Shown piece by piece: positions 25,486-32,205 of a DNA stretch of 32,205 bases; within the stretch, counting starts at the first letter, position 1; the number at the start of each line of letters is the position of its first letter. The notes below the pieces were generated by a model. It worked only from the letters and a program-made list of their open reading frames with translations. It was not told where the DNA came from and ran no database searches. The translations under genes and the position numbers were made by a program. Origin of the DNA: Alphaproteobacteria bacterium (GTDB lineage: Bacteria > Pseudomonadota > Alphaproteobacteria > CAAHEQ01 > UBA3637); assembly GCA_015062385.1 (NCBI GenBank), contig SUUT01000017.1:1-32205 (forward strand). The letters are read 5' to 3'.

Positions 25486-25826
25486 ATTTCATCCTTTCTG
25501 TTGCATACTTTTGTTTAAAACATTTTTAAAATTAAATTAAATATTTTTTTTGTCAATATCCCAATTTTTGAGCAAAAATACAACTTTAAATTTAATAAAA
25601 AATTAAAAATTAAATTTATAATTATTCATTTTTTTTATTTTTCTTAAATATAAATTATATTCTAAAATATCACATTAAAATTTTGTTAAGCTAAAAAAAA
25701 ATGATTTTTTTTAAAAAAAATTAAAAACATCTTAAAAAATCCCCTAAAACACATCAAAAAGACTGTTTTTAGGATAAAGTTAAGACTGAATTTTCGAATC
25801 AAAAAATAAAGATATCTTGTTAAATT
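25486..25826. other. 341-bp extremely AT-rich spacer
   Basis: No gene. On the minus strand TTGACA (complement of 25551-25556) followed by 16 bp and TAATTT is a weak promoter for the HTH gene. The murD terminator is at 25734-25774. Between them, 25570-25730 is almost pure A and T with repeated AAATTAAATTTA words. The composition suggests curved DNA, but I see no defined element. Confidence 0.5.
25734..25774 (-). terminator. Terminator of the murL-murD unit
   Basis: On the minus strand CCTAAAAACA pairs with TGTTTTAGG (one bulge) and is followed by GGATTTTTT. Confidence 0.55.
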
Positions 25827-27113
25827 TTATAAAAATTCTTTTTCAAGAGAAATGATTTTATCTTTAAAATCCCGACCTCTTTCTTCAAAATTACGATAAC
25901 TATTATAACTGGGGGCTGCCGGAGATAAAATAACCGTTCCGCCAATCGGTGTTATTTTATATGCACTCTGAATAGCTTTATACATATTTTCAACAAAAAA
26001 AGCATTCAATCCGTTTATTTTTGCTTCTTCATACAATCGAGTACCCGTATCCGGCAATGCAATAAAAGAAATTCTGTTTTTAATAGAAAGCACATATTCA
26101 ATTAATTCATGATACACCTGACCTCTATCAAAACCGCCAACAATTAGGGTTATCGGTTGTCCGTTATCCATTGCTTTAACGGCAGCAATTGCCGATTGAG
26201 GCGTTGTAGATATGCTATCATCAATAAATGTTCGTCCGGCATATGTTCCTACCGTTTGTAACCGATGAGGCAATGCCGACATTGTTTGAAAAGCTGATGC
26301 AATTTGCTCCGGTGTTAATTGAATATTTAATTTATCCAAAACAGACAATACGGCACAAGCATTTTGTGCATTGTGAATACCTTTTAAATTTAAAACATCC
26401 GTTGCAACGATTTTTTTTGCGCCCTGATAAAACGAATTATCTGTTATATGAATTCCTCCCATATCATTATAATAAGTCACATTTTTATGATTATTTAGCA
26501 AAGGAACGAGTGTTTCGTTATCCCCGTTTGCAATGACAAGCGTTGACAATTCAGCCAACCGACATTTATCCGAATAATAATTTTGATGTGTTAAATGCCA
26601 TTGTAAATGTTCCGGATATAAGTTTAAAATAACACCCACATCACATCCGGTTGTTAAAGAGGCACATTGATAACTGGATAATTCTGCAATAATATATGTT
26701 GCTTTTGAACCCAACAAGTCTAACAACGGTTTTCCAATATTTCCTGCCAATTCAACATTATATCCCAGACTTTTCAACAAATGATACAATAAAGAAGTTG
26801 TCGTGCTTTTTCCTTTTGTCCCTGTAATACCGACTACTTTTGTATTTTGAGGACGATTGGATAAAAATAAATCCGTACCGGTTGTAAAGCAAACACCTCG
26901 TTGTTTTGCCTGTTGAATTTCAGAACGGTATAAGCTAACCCCCGGAGAAGTAATAACAACATCAAAATCAAACAACTCCGACAAATCAGAATCATCAAAA
27001 AGTGTTACCAATGCGGCAGACGTATATTTTTCGATGACATTACGTGCCGATAGACCTTCTTTTCCTTTACCCCAAATTCCTATTTTTTTATTATCTAAAT
27101 CCTTAAAAAGCAT
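25827..27113 (-). CDS. murD: Mur ligase, MurD2-like (UDP-MurNAc-L-Ala--L-Glu ligase)
   Basis: A 428-residue cytoplasmic Mur ligase adding glutamate to UDP-MurNAc-L-alanine. An N-terminal GIWGKGKEG (12-20) UDP-binding loop precedes VVITSPGVSLYR (52-63), ATP loop GITGTKGKSTTT (95-106), the ELSSYQ motif (about 145) and a C-terminal LSPAAPSYNSYRNFEERG segment. The W-G-x-G-(K/R)-E-G opening, the SISTTPxSAIAA segment and the E-R-G-R-D-F end recall Xanthomonas MurD2, which uses L-glutamate, more than ordinary MurD. The adjacent MurL-like epimerase supports this. Starts 8 bp after the murL stop. If a separate canonical murD and murI exist in the genome the reading would weaken. Family certain, MurD2 subtype probable. 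Confidence 0.88.
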   Translation of the reverse strand: MLFKDLDNKKIGIWGKGKEGLSARNVIEKYTSAALVTLFDDSDLSELFDFDVVITSPGVSLYRSEIQQAKQRGVCFTTGTDLFLSNRPQNTKVVGITGTKGKSTTTSLLYHLLKSLGYNVELAGNIGKPLLDLLGSKATYIIAELSSYQCASLTTGCDVGVILNLYPEHLQWHLTHQNYYSDKCRLAELSTLVIANGDNETLVPLLNNHKNVTYYNDMGGIHITDNSFYQGAKKIVATDVLNLKGIHNAQNACAVLSVLDKLNIQLTPEQIASAFQTMSALPHRLQTVGTYAGRTFIDDSISTTPQSAIAAVKAMDNGQPITLIVGGFDRGQVYHELIEYVLSIKNRISFIALPDTGTRLYEEAKINGLNAFFVENMYKAIQSAYKITPIGGTVILSPAAPSYNSYRNFEERGRDFKDKIISLEKEFL

Positions 27114-27121
27114 TGTTTTTA

Positions 27122-28462
27122 TTATCCATTTCTGTTAAATAGCCGAATTATTTCATCTTGAATAAGTTCCGGTATTAAATGTTCGGTTGATAGCGTGAAT
27201 AAGTTCTCATCAGGCTGACTATTTTTCATCACATCGGTTTTTAGTGTCTGAATTATATAATCTGTTTTCCAAGAGGGATGCTCTGATAAAAGTTGAAATG
27301 CATATTGAGACTCGGCAATTTCACCAACACATTCAAATGGTTTATGTCCGCTTAATCCAAGCAATTCACAATACCCGTTTGTTTGTGTTTCATCATTTAA
27401 CGGATTATTTCCAAGTGCCTGTATTAATGTTTCTTTATCCATAAATGGGGCCAAAATCAAAAAAACGAACCGACATTTATCACAACAACCACACCAGCGG
27501 TTCAAACGTTTACTTTCATCCAATTTAAAGGCTTTGTTACAACTGGTAAAAATCGAAAAATAATCGGAGCAATTTTGTGCGAACAATTTTGCAATAGACA
27601 ATTCACTCAATGGTCGTAATAATGAAAAATATCTAAAATCAGGTAAAACCCCTTTTGTTAAATTATAAAAATCATATTCAAATTCAAAAGATTTACTGTA
27701 TTGATGATTGATACTTAAATCACCCTGCATTAAATTACCGCTGTTTGCTGATTTTTCACAAGACAGGGCAACAAAACGATAGTCATAGATAACAGCACTT
27801 GCCCATAATAAAAAGGCAAGCATTCCTGTAATGGGAACGTGTCCGTTTTTTACGGTTCCCGATTGGTTAAGGGTAATTAGATACGGATCAATTTTTCGGG
27901 TTAATGTTAAAGACGACAACCCAGACATTTCAATACATTCTCTAATCGGACGAGGGATACCAACCGATATAGCACAACAATCTGCATTTATTTTTTTTAA
28001 CAATTCCATACTGACACACGAATCCTTACCCCCGCCAACGGGCACAAGAAATCGGCTTTTTAAATTCAAAGAATGAACCGATTGTTTTTTATCGACAAAC
28101 GGAAATTTAATTTTTCCTTGCAAATTTAATTGGTTCTTAACAGCAAACTCTCCTAATCCGTTCACATAAAATTTTTCAAAAAATGCCGCTTGTTCTTTTG
28201 AAAGGTTTCCTGTTTCAATAATTATTTTTTCAGGACACACCGTTTTATAATAACTGATACCAAAAGCAATATGCGTTAAAAAGAAAATATCATTTAAAAC
28301 CAATTCTTTTTCCGGAGTTAAATCAAGCGGAGTGTTTGGAAAATAAATGTGTTCCGTAAACTCTAAAATTTCTTTTTGTTCAGTTATTATTTGATAATTT
28401 AAACTCAAATCACCCGTTTTCGCATCAAAAGAATATTTTTTATAATAAAAAACCTTGCACAT
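27122..28462 (-). CDS. murL: MurL-like UDP-MurNAc-L-Ala-L-Glu epimerase
   Basis: A 446-residue protein with a PP-loop-like GGGKDS motif (143-148) and a zinc-type WCGCCDKC cluster (323-330) followed by a helical C-terminal domain. This matches the MurL proteins described in Xanthomonas, which use ATP to epimerise the terminal L-Glu of UDP-MurNAc-L-Ala-L-Glu to D-Glu after MurD2. Its gene partner here is just such a ligase. The ATG at 28462 has AAAAGGAAAAATAATT before it; a longer frame from a TTG at 28537 has no ribosome site and runs into the divergent gene's start. Alternative: an unrelated PP-loop ATPase. The identification is from memory of motifs and pairing. Confidence 0.75.
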   Translation of the reverse strand: MCKVFYYKKYSFDAKTGDLSLNYQIITEQKEILEFTEHIYFPNTPLDLTPEKELVLNDIFFLTHIAFGISYYKTVCPEKIIIETGNLSKEQAAFFEKFYVNGLGEFAVKNQLNLQGKIKFPFVDKKQSVHSLNLKSRFLVPVGGGKDSCVSMELLKKINADCCAISVGIPRPIRECIEMSGLSSLTLTRKIDPYLITLNQSGTVKNGHVPITGMLAFLLWASAVIYDYRFVALSCEKSANSGNLMQGDLSINHQYSKSFEFEYDFYNLTKGVLPDFRYFSLLRPLSELSIAKLFAQNCSDYFSIFTSCNKAFKLDESKRLNRWCGCCDKCRFVFLILAPFMDKETLIQALGNNPLNDETQTNGYCELLGLSGHKPFECVGEIAESQYAFQLLSEHPSWKTDYIIQTLKTDVMKNSQPDENLFTLSTEHLIPELIQDEIIRLFNRNG

Positions 28463-28537
28463 AATTATTTTTCCTTTTAAAATACCTTTTGACTTACTTA
28501 TATACGCAAATAGAAAAAAATGCAAAGGATATCTCAA

Positions 28538-29242
28538 ATGAAAAATGTGAAAAAATCATCTTATTTAACCCGAACGTTGTTTTTATTGATAATTATTGCC
28601 GTATCCGGTGTTATTTATACTTCATTTAAAGATTTTACCCTCTCTCCGGCAGAGCAATTTGAATTAGCACAAAAAGCCGAAAAAGAAAATTCACCGTTTA
28701 AAGCTGAACGCTACTATTTAATGGCATCAACATCTTCAGATAAAAACGTATCAAAATTAGCTGCTTATTACTTAGGCAATTTATATCGATTGGGCGGAAA
28801 CGGTTTTCCGATAAACGGGCCTAAGGCTGAAATATTTTTAGAACAGGCCGCCTTGCAAAATTTACCTCAAGCCCAATATGAATTGGCACTGATGTATGAT
28901 GTAGGGGATAAAATTTTGGAAAATCGTGAAAAAGCAGCTCGCTGGATGAATTTGGCTGCCCAAAACGGATACATTGATGCCATTTACAGTTTAGGCGTTT
29001 GGGTTGAACGAGGATATTTGGGAGAACCGGATATGCAAAAAGTATTAGCACTTTATGAACAAGCTGCCCAACACGGACATATTTACGCCATTACCAGTTT
29101 GATAGCATTATATTCCGGCGGTTCAAAAAAAGTTGAACCCAATCCAGAAAAAGCAACGTATTGGATGAATAAAATCGTTGAAATGAACAAACAAGGATCT
29201 GTTCAGACAACACAAAAACAAACACAATCAAAAACAAAATAA
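28538..29242 (+). CDS. Membrane-anchored Sel1-repeat (TPR-like) protein
   Basis: A 234-residue protein with one N-terminal membrane helix (about residues 11-27) or uncleaved signal, then four or more Sel1-like repeats of about 36 residues, such as A-x-x-x-L-x-x-x-Y with A-A-x-x-G-(Y/H)-x-x-A (QAQYELALMYD, DAIYSLGVWVE, YAITSLIALYS). Such proteins are periplasm-facing or membrane-bound scaffolds for protein interactions. AAAGGAT lies eight bases before the ATG at 28538, which is why I prefer it to an ATG at 28520. Divergent from murL, and 25 bp upstream of pepN, with which it may be co-transcribed. Confidence 0.82.
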   Translation: MKNVKKSSYLTRTLFLLIIIAVSGVIYTSFKDFTLSPAEQFELAQKAEKENSPFKAERYYLMASTSSDKNVSKLAAYYLGNLYRLGGNGFPINGPKAEIFLEQAALQNLPQAQYELALMYDVGDKILENREKAARWMNLAAQNGYIDAIYSLGVWVERGYLGEPDMQKVLALYEQAAQHGHIYAITSLIALYSGGSKKVEPNPEKATYWMNKIVEMNKQGSVQTTQKQTQSKTK

Positions 29243-29267
29243 ATTTAAAACAAAGAGGAAAAACAAA

Positions 29268-31778
29268 ATGGCACTTAAATTTCGTAAAGATTATGTAGCT
29301 CCACATTATGAATTACCACTGACAGAATTAGATTTTACGTTACATCCGACAAAAACAATTGTAAAAGCAAAATTGCATTTTGAAAAAACTGATATAAAAA
29401 AACCGATTATTCTCAACGGTCAATATATGAAGTTAAATAAAATTCTTTTAAACGGAGAAGAATTAACATCGGACAACTATGTATTAACCGACGAAACATT
29501 AACAATTTATCCACAATGCAAACAATTTTTAATAGAAACGGAAGTGGAAATAAACCCACAGGAAAATACCCGTTTAATGGGGCTTTATATGTCAAACGGC
29601 ATTTTCTGCACACAATGTGAACCGGAAGGATTTAGAAACATTACTTATTATCCGGATCATTCAGACGTACCAAGTAAATACATTGTAACAATTCACGCCG
29701 ACAGAAAAAAATATCCTGTATTGCTGTCAAACGGCAACGTTATACGTGATGACGGAGATACGATTGTTTATGAAGACCCTTACAATAAGCCCTGTTATTT
29801 ATTTGCATTGGTTGCCGGTAATTTAGATAGCATTGAAGATACTTATACAACCGGTTCAGGAAAAAAAGTGGATTTACGATTATTTTGCGAAAAAGGGAAA
29901 TCTGAGCGTTTAACATATGCGATGGATGCCTTAAAACGGTCAATGGCATGGGATGAAAAGGTCTTTAATTTAGAATATGATTTAAATCGTTTCAGCATTG
30001 TTGCCGTTCCACACTTTAACGCCGGAGCTATGGAAAATAAATCACTTAATATTTTTAATGATGCCGCTTTATTAGCATCGCCGGACACAGCAACCGATGC
30101 TACATATGAATATATTGAACACGTTGTTGCTCATGAATATTTCCATAATTACAGCGGTGATCGTGTCACACTCCGAAGTTGGTTTGAATTATCCTTAAAA
30201 GAAGGCTTTACTGTTTTTAGAGACTCAGAATATGGATATGACACCTTTTCACGAGCCGTTGCCCGTATTGATGATGTGGCAACTTTGCGTGCTTATCAGT
30301 TTCCGGAAGATGACGGACCTTTGGCACATCCTGTTCGTCCGGATTCCTATCATGAAATAGATAATTTTTATACAACAACCATTTATGAAAAAGGTGCTGA
30401 AGTTATTCGTATGCAAAAAGCGTTGGTTGGCAACAAAAACTTTGCACGAGGATGTGCTTTATACTTTAAACGTCATGATGGGCAAGCAGTTACCATTGAT
30501 GATTTTGTGAAAGCTATTGAAGACGCATCAAAACAAGATTTAACAAAGTTCAAACAATGGTATTCCGTTCCCGGACGCCCCAAAATACGGGTAAAAACCC
30601 ATTACGAAGATGGGATTTATACAATTAAAATGTCACAAAAAAGCAGATTTACACGTAAACCATTTGTTATTCCGATGCATTACGGTTTAGTCGGTAAAAA
30701 CGGAGAAGATTTAAAAAGCGGAACACTGGTATTGGAACGTAAATCACAAACATTTACGTTTGATGTGCCATATGAACCGGCATTATCTTTAAATCGTTTT
30801 TTCACATCTCCGATTGACATTGAATTAAAGCATAAAAAAGCCATGCGTTTACGATTAATGAAATATGATTCCGATTTATTTAATCGATATGATGTCGGAC
30901 ATCAATATGCATTGGATGCAATGGTCCGAATGTATCAACAACAAAAAGAAACCCCTGATATGGATGTAATTGAAGCATTAGGTTCATATTTAACACAAAA
31001 AGGACTGGATAAAGCCTTCATCGCCCGTGCTATTGTTTTGCCGACAGAAGAAGAAATGCTTGGAAAATTAGAACAAGTCGATATTAAACGACTTAAAAAT
31101 GTGCGAGAAGTAATGCGTCATGCTTTTGCCGAAAAATATGAAACAGAACTGTTAAAATTATATCAGGAAAACCACACAAAAGAAAAATACATTCCGGATT
31201 CATCTTCTTTTGCAAAACGGGCAATCAAAAATGTAGCTCTTGGATATTTAGCTTTAACAGGTCATACGGAACTTGTCAAAAAACAATTCGATGAAGCCGA
31301 TAATTTAACGGATAGAATTGCAGCATTAGGCATTTTGGTAAATAACAATTTACCAGAAGCCCAAGCAACTTTAAATGCATTTTATAAACAATATGAAAAT
31401 GAAGATTTGGTTTTAAATAAATGGTTTGCTTTACAAGCACGCAATCCGTCCATTAACACTTTACCGATTGTAAAAGAACTCGTGAAGCATCCGAAATTTG
31501 ATATTAAAAATCCAAACAAAGTTCGAGGATTAATCGGTGCATTCAGTGGTCATTTGGAAGCATTCCATACAAAAGAAGGATATGAATTTTTTGCAGAACA
31601 AGCATTGATAATTGATAAAATCAATCCACATTTAGCTGCCCGTTTATTTACGGCATTTTCAAAATACCGGAAATTTGATGCAGCCACGCAGACAACGGCA
31701 AAAGCAGTTCTTACCCGTTTAGCGGAAGATAAAACTTTATCCAACGTTTCCAGAGAAACGATTGAACGGATGCTTTAA
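29268..31778 (+). CDS. pepN: Aminopeptidase N, M1 family zinc metallopeptidase
   Basis: An 836-residue cytoplasmic aminopeptidase releasing N-terminal residues from peptides. The exopeptidase motif GAMEN is near 253-257, and the zinc site HEYFH near 289-293 is followed 18 residues on by Glu in LKEGFTVFRD. A catalytic Tyr in the TTIYEKGAEVIRMQ region is consistent. The N-terminal beta domain, the catalytic domain and the helical C-terminal half give a length slightly below E. coli PepN (870). AGAGGAAAAA precedes the ATG. Terminator at 31796-31830. Confidence 0.96.
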   Translation: MALKFRKDYVAPHYELPLTELDFTLHPTKTIVKAKLHFEKTDIKKPIILNGQYMKLNKILLNGEELTSDNYVLTDETLTIYPQCKQFLIETEVEINPQENTRLMGLYMSNGIFCTQCEPEGFRNITYYPDHSDVPSKYIVTIHADRKKYPVLLSNGNVIRDDGDTIVYEDPYNKPCYLFALVAGNLDSIEDTYTTGSGKKVDLRLFCEKGKSERLTYAMDALKRSMAWDEKVFNLEYDLNRFSIVAVPHFNAGAMENKSLNIFNDAALLASPDTATDATYEYIEHVVAHEYFHNYSGDRVTLRSWFELSLKEGFTVFRDSEYGYDTFSRAVARIDDVATLRAYQFPEDDGPLAHPVRPDSYHEIDNFYTTTIYEKGAEVIRMQKALVGNKNFARGCALYFKRHDGQAVTIDDFVKAIEDASKQDLTKFKQWYSVPGRPKIRVKTHYEDGIYTIKMSQKSRFTRKPFVIPMHYGLVGKNGEDLKSGTLVLERKSQTFTFDVPYEPALSLNRFFTSPIDIELKHKKAMRLRLMKYDSDLFNRYDVGHQYALDAMVRMYQQQKETPDMDVIEALGSYLTQKGLDKAFIARAIVLPTEEEMLGKLEQVDIKRLKNVREVMRHAFAEKYETELLKLYQENHTKEKYIPDSSSFAKRAIKNVALGYLALTGHTELVKKQFDEADNLTDRIAALGILVNNNLPEAQATLNAFYKQYENEDLVLNKWFALQARNPSINTLPIVKELVKHPKFDIKNPNKVRGLIGAFSGHLEAFHTKEGYEFFAEQALIIDKINPHLAARLFTAFSKYRKFDAATQTTAKAVLTRLAEDKTLSNVSRETIERML

Positions 31779-31795
31779 ATGAAGGCTTATGCTTT

Positions 31796-31830
31796 AAAAA
31801 TCGGGATAGTAAACTGTCCCGATTTTTTTT
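31796..31830 (+). terminator. Bidirectional terminator between pepN and the Cys-rich gene
   Basis: AAAAATCGGGA (31796-31806) pairs with TCCCGATTTTT (31817-31827), followed by three more T. On the minus strand the stem is followed by TTTTTAAAGC, so it can also end the convergent gene that stops at 31856. Confidence 0.9.
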
Positions 31831-31855
31831 ATAGAATATCACACTTTTTATCAAT

Positions 31856-32205
31856 TCAACTTTCGGCTGGTGGATAACAATATCCATCCTTATATGACCG
31901 ATTAAGACAACTTTTGCAATTATCTTCTGATGTTTCTATAACGGATTGAATATTACACATTTGACAGGTTCCGTTTTTATCTGCAAACGTTCCCGTTAAA
32001 CATTTTGTGCGAACACAATATCCATCTTTTATCGTTCGGTTTGAACAAACATCCGAACAGGGTGTTGACAATGCTTTTCCGGAATAATTGCAATCGTAAC
32101 AAGCTCCGTCTGCTCCAGTTAATGGCGTATCATCTGAACATTTTGGATAACAATATTCTCCAATATTATATCTATTACCATCACATAAATCGGAACACAA
32201 ATGCC
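31856..32205 (-). CDS. C-terminus of a third Cys-rich pilin-like protein (cut by window edge)
   Basis: The frame is open to the right edge, so only the last roughly 116 residues are seen; a TTG at 32200 is merely inside the gene. The visible part has Cys-rich units of the same kind as the protein at 22621-24912: C-S-x-x-C-x-x-R, GYCVRTKC, DKNGTCQMC. It ends in NRSYKDGYCYPP plus three residues, the same ending as protein B. An N-terminal prepilin-like leader is expected beyond the window but not seen. Convergent with pepN, sharing its terminator. Confidence 0.75.
   Translation of the reverse strand, partial: HLCSDLCDGNRYNIGEYCYPKCSDDTPLTGADGACYDCNYSGKALSTPCSDVCSNRTIKDGYCVRTKCLTGTFADKNGTCQMCNIQSVIETSEDNCKSCLNRSYKDGYCYPPAES

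Noticed and set aside
28463-28537. 25-residue N-terminal extension of the MurL-like protein from a TTG
   Set aside because: No ribosome site, overlaps the divergent gene's start region, and the ATG at 28462 has a good AAAAGGA site.

Overview
The window is AT-rich DNA with compact housekeeping operons separated by AT-rich spacers. Protein families and gene order suggest an uncultured, probably host- or gut-associated alphaproteobacterium. The signs are lspA followed by a small DUF3035-like lipoprotein, a MutL carrying the endonuclease motif, a VirD4 coupling protein, and several pilin-like proteins beginning with an E-x-GRSMVE(M/I)LGVLA signature. The taxonomic call is inference from memory of such families; no search was run.

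Layout. 1-155: GC-rich tail of something off-window, ending in a terminator. 156-1520 (-): pilin-like Cys-rich protein A, with a ten-G tract early in its reading frame. 1521-2263: non-coding, with a 151-bp upstream cassette. 2264-3667 (+): charged coiled-coil protein with a recent internal duplication. 3920-6139 (-): a 739-residue protein of about seven tandem modules. 6284-8798 (+): secreted MORN_2/YwqK-like protein, periplasmic endonuclease I and endonuclease IV (nfo). 8945-9166 (+): a small orphan gene. 9234-9380: a degenerate third copy of the cassette. 9500-10724 (-): TspO and an alpha/beta hydrolase. 10772-11521 (+): ComF. 11793-15664 (-): VirD4-type ATPase and a pentapeptide-repeat protein. 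15871-22542 (+): lspA, lipoprotein, pgi, three tandem paralogues of unknown function, mutL. 22621-24912 (-): pilin-like Cys-rich protein B with 477-bp repeats, preceded by the second full cassette. 25222-25485 (-): small HTH protein. 25827-28462 (-): a murL-murD2-like pair. 28538-31778 (+): Sel1-repeat protein and PepN. 31856-window end (-): C-terminus of a third Cys-rich protein.

How it fits together. Peptidoglycan precursor synthesis (MurD2/MurL), lipoprotein maturation (LspA plus lipoprotein), DNA repair (Nfo, MutL) and central metabolism (Pgi) are ordinary. The unusual part is the Cys-rich pilin-like surface proteins. Genes A and B share a cassette of identical 151-bp length bounded by 12-bp perfect inverted repeats that lies directly against a TATAAT/TATACT -10 box. 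Gene A also has a G10 homopolymer that could switch it on and off. Together these look like a regulated, possibly phase-variable, family of surface proteins. Several genes elsewhere have good promoters whose predicted start of transcription falls on the start codon, which suggests leaderless mRNAs.
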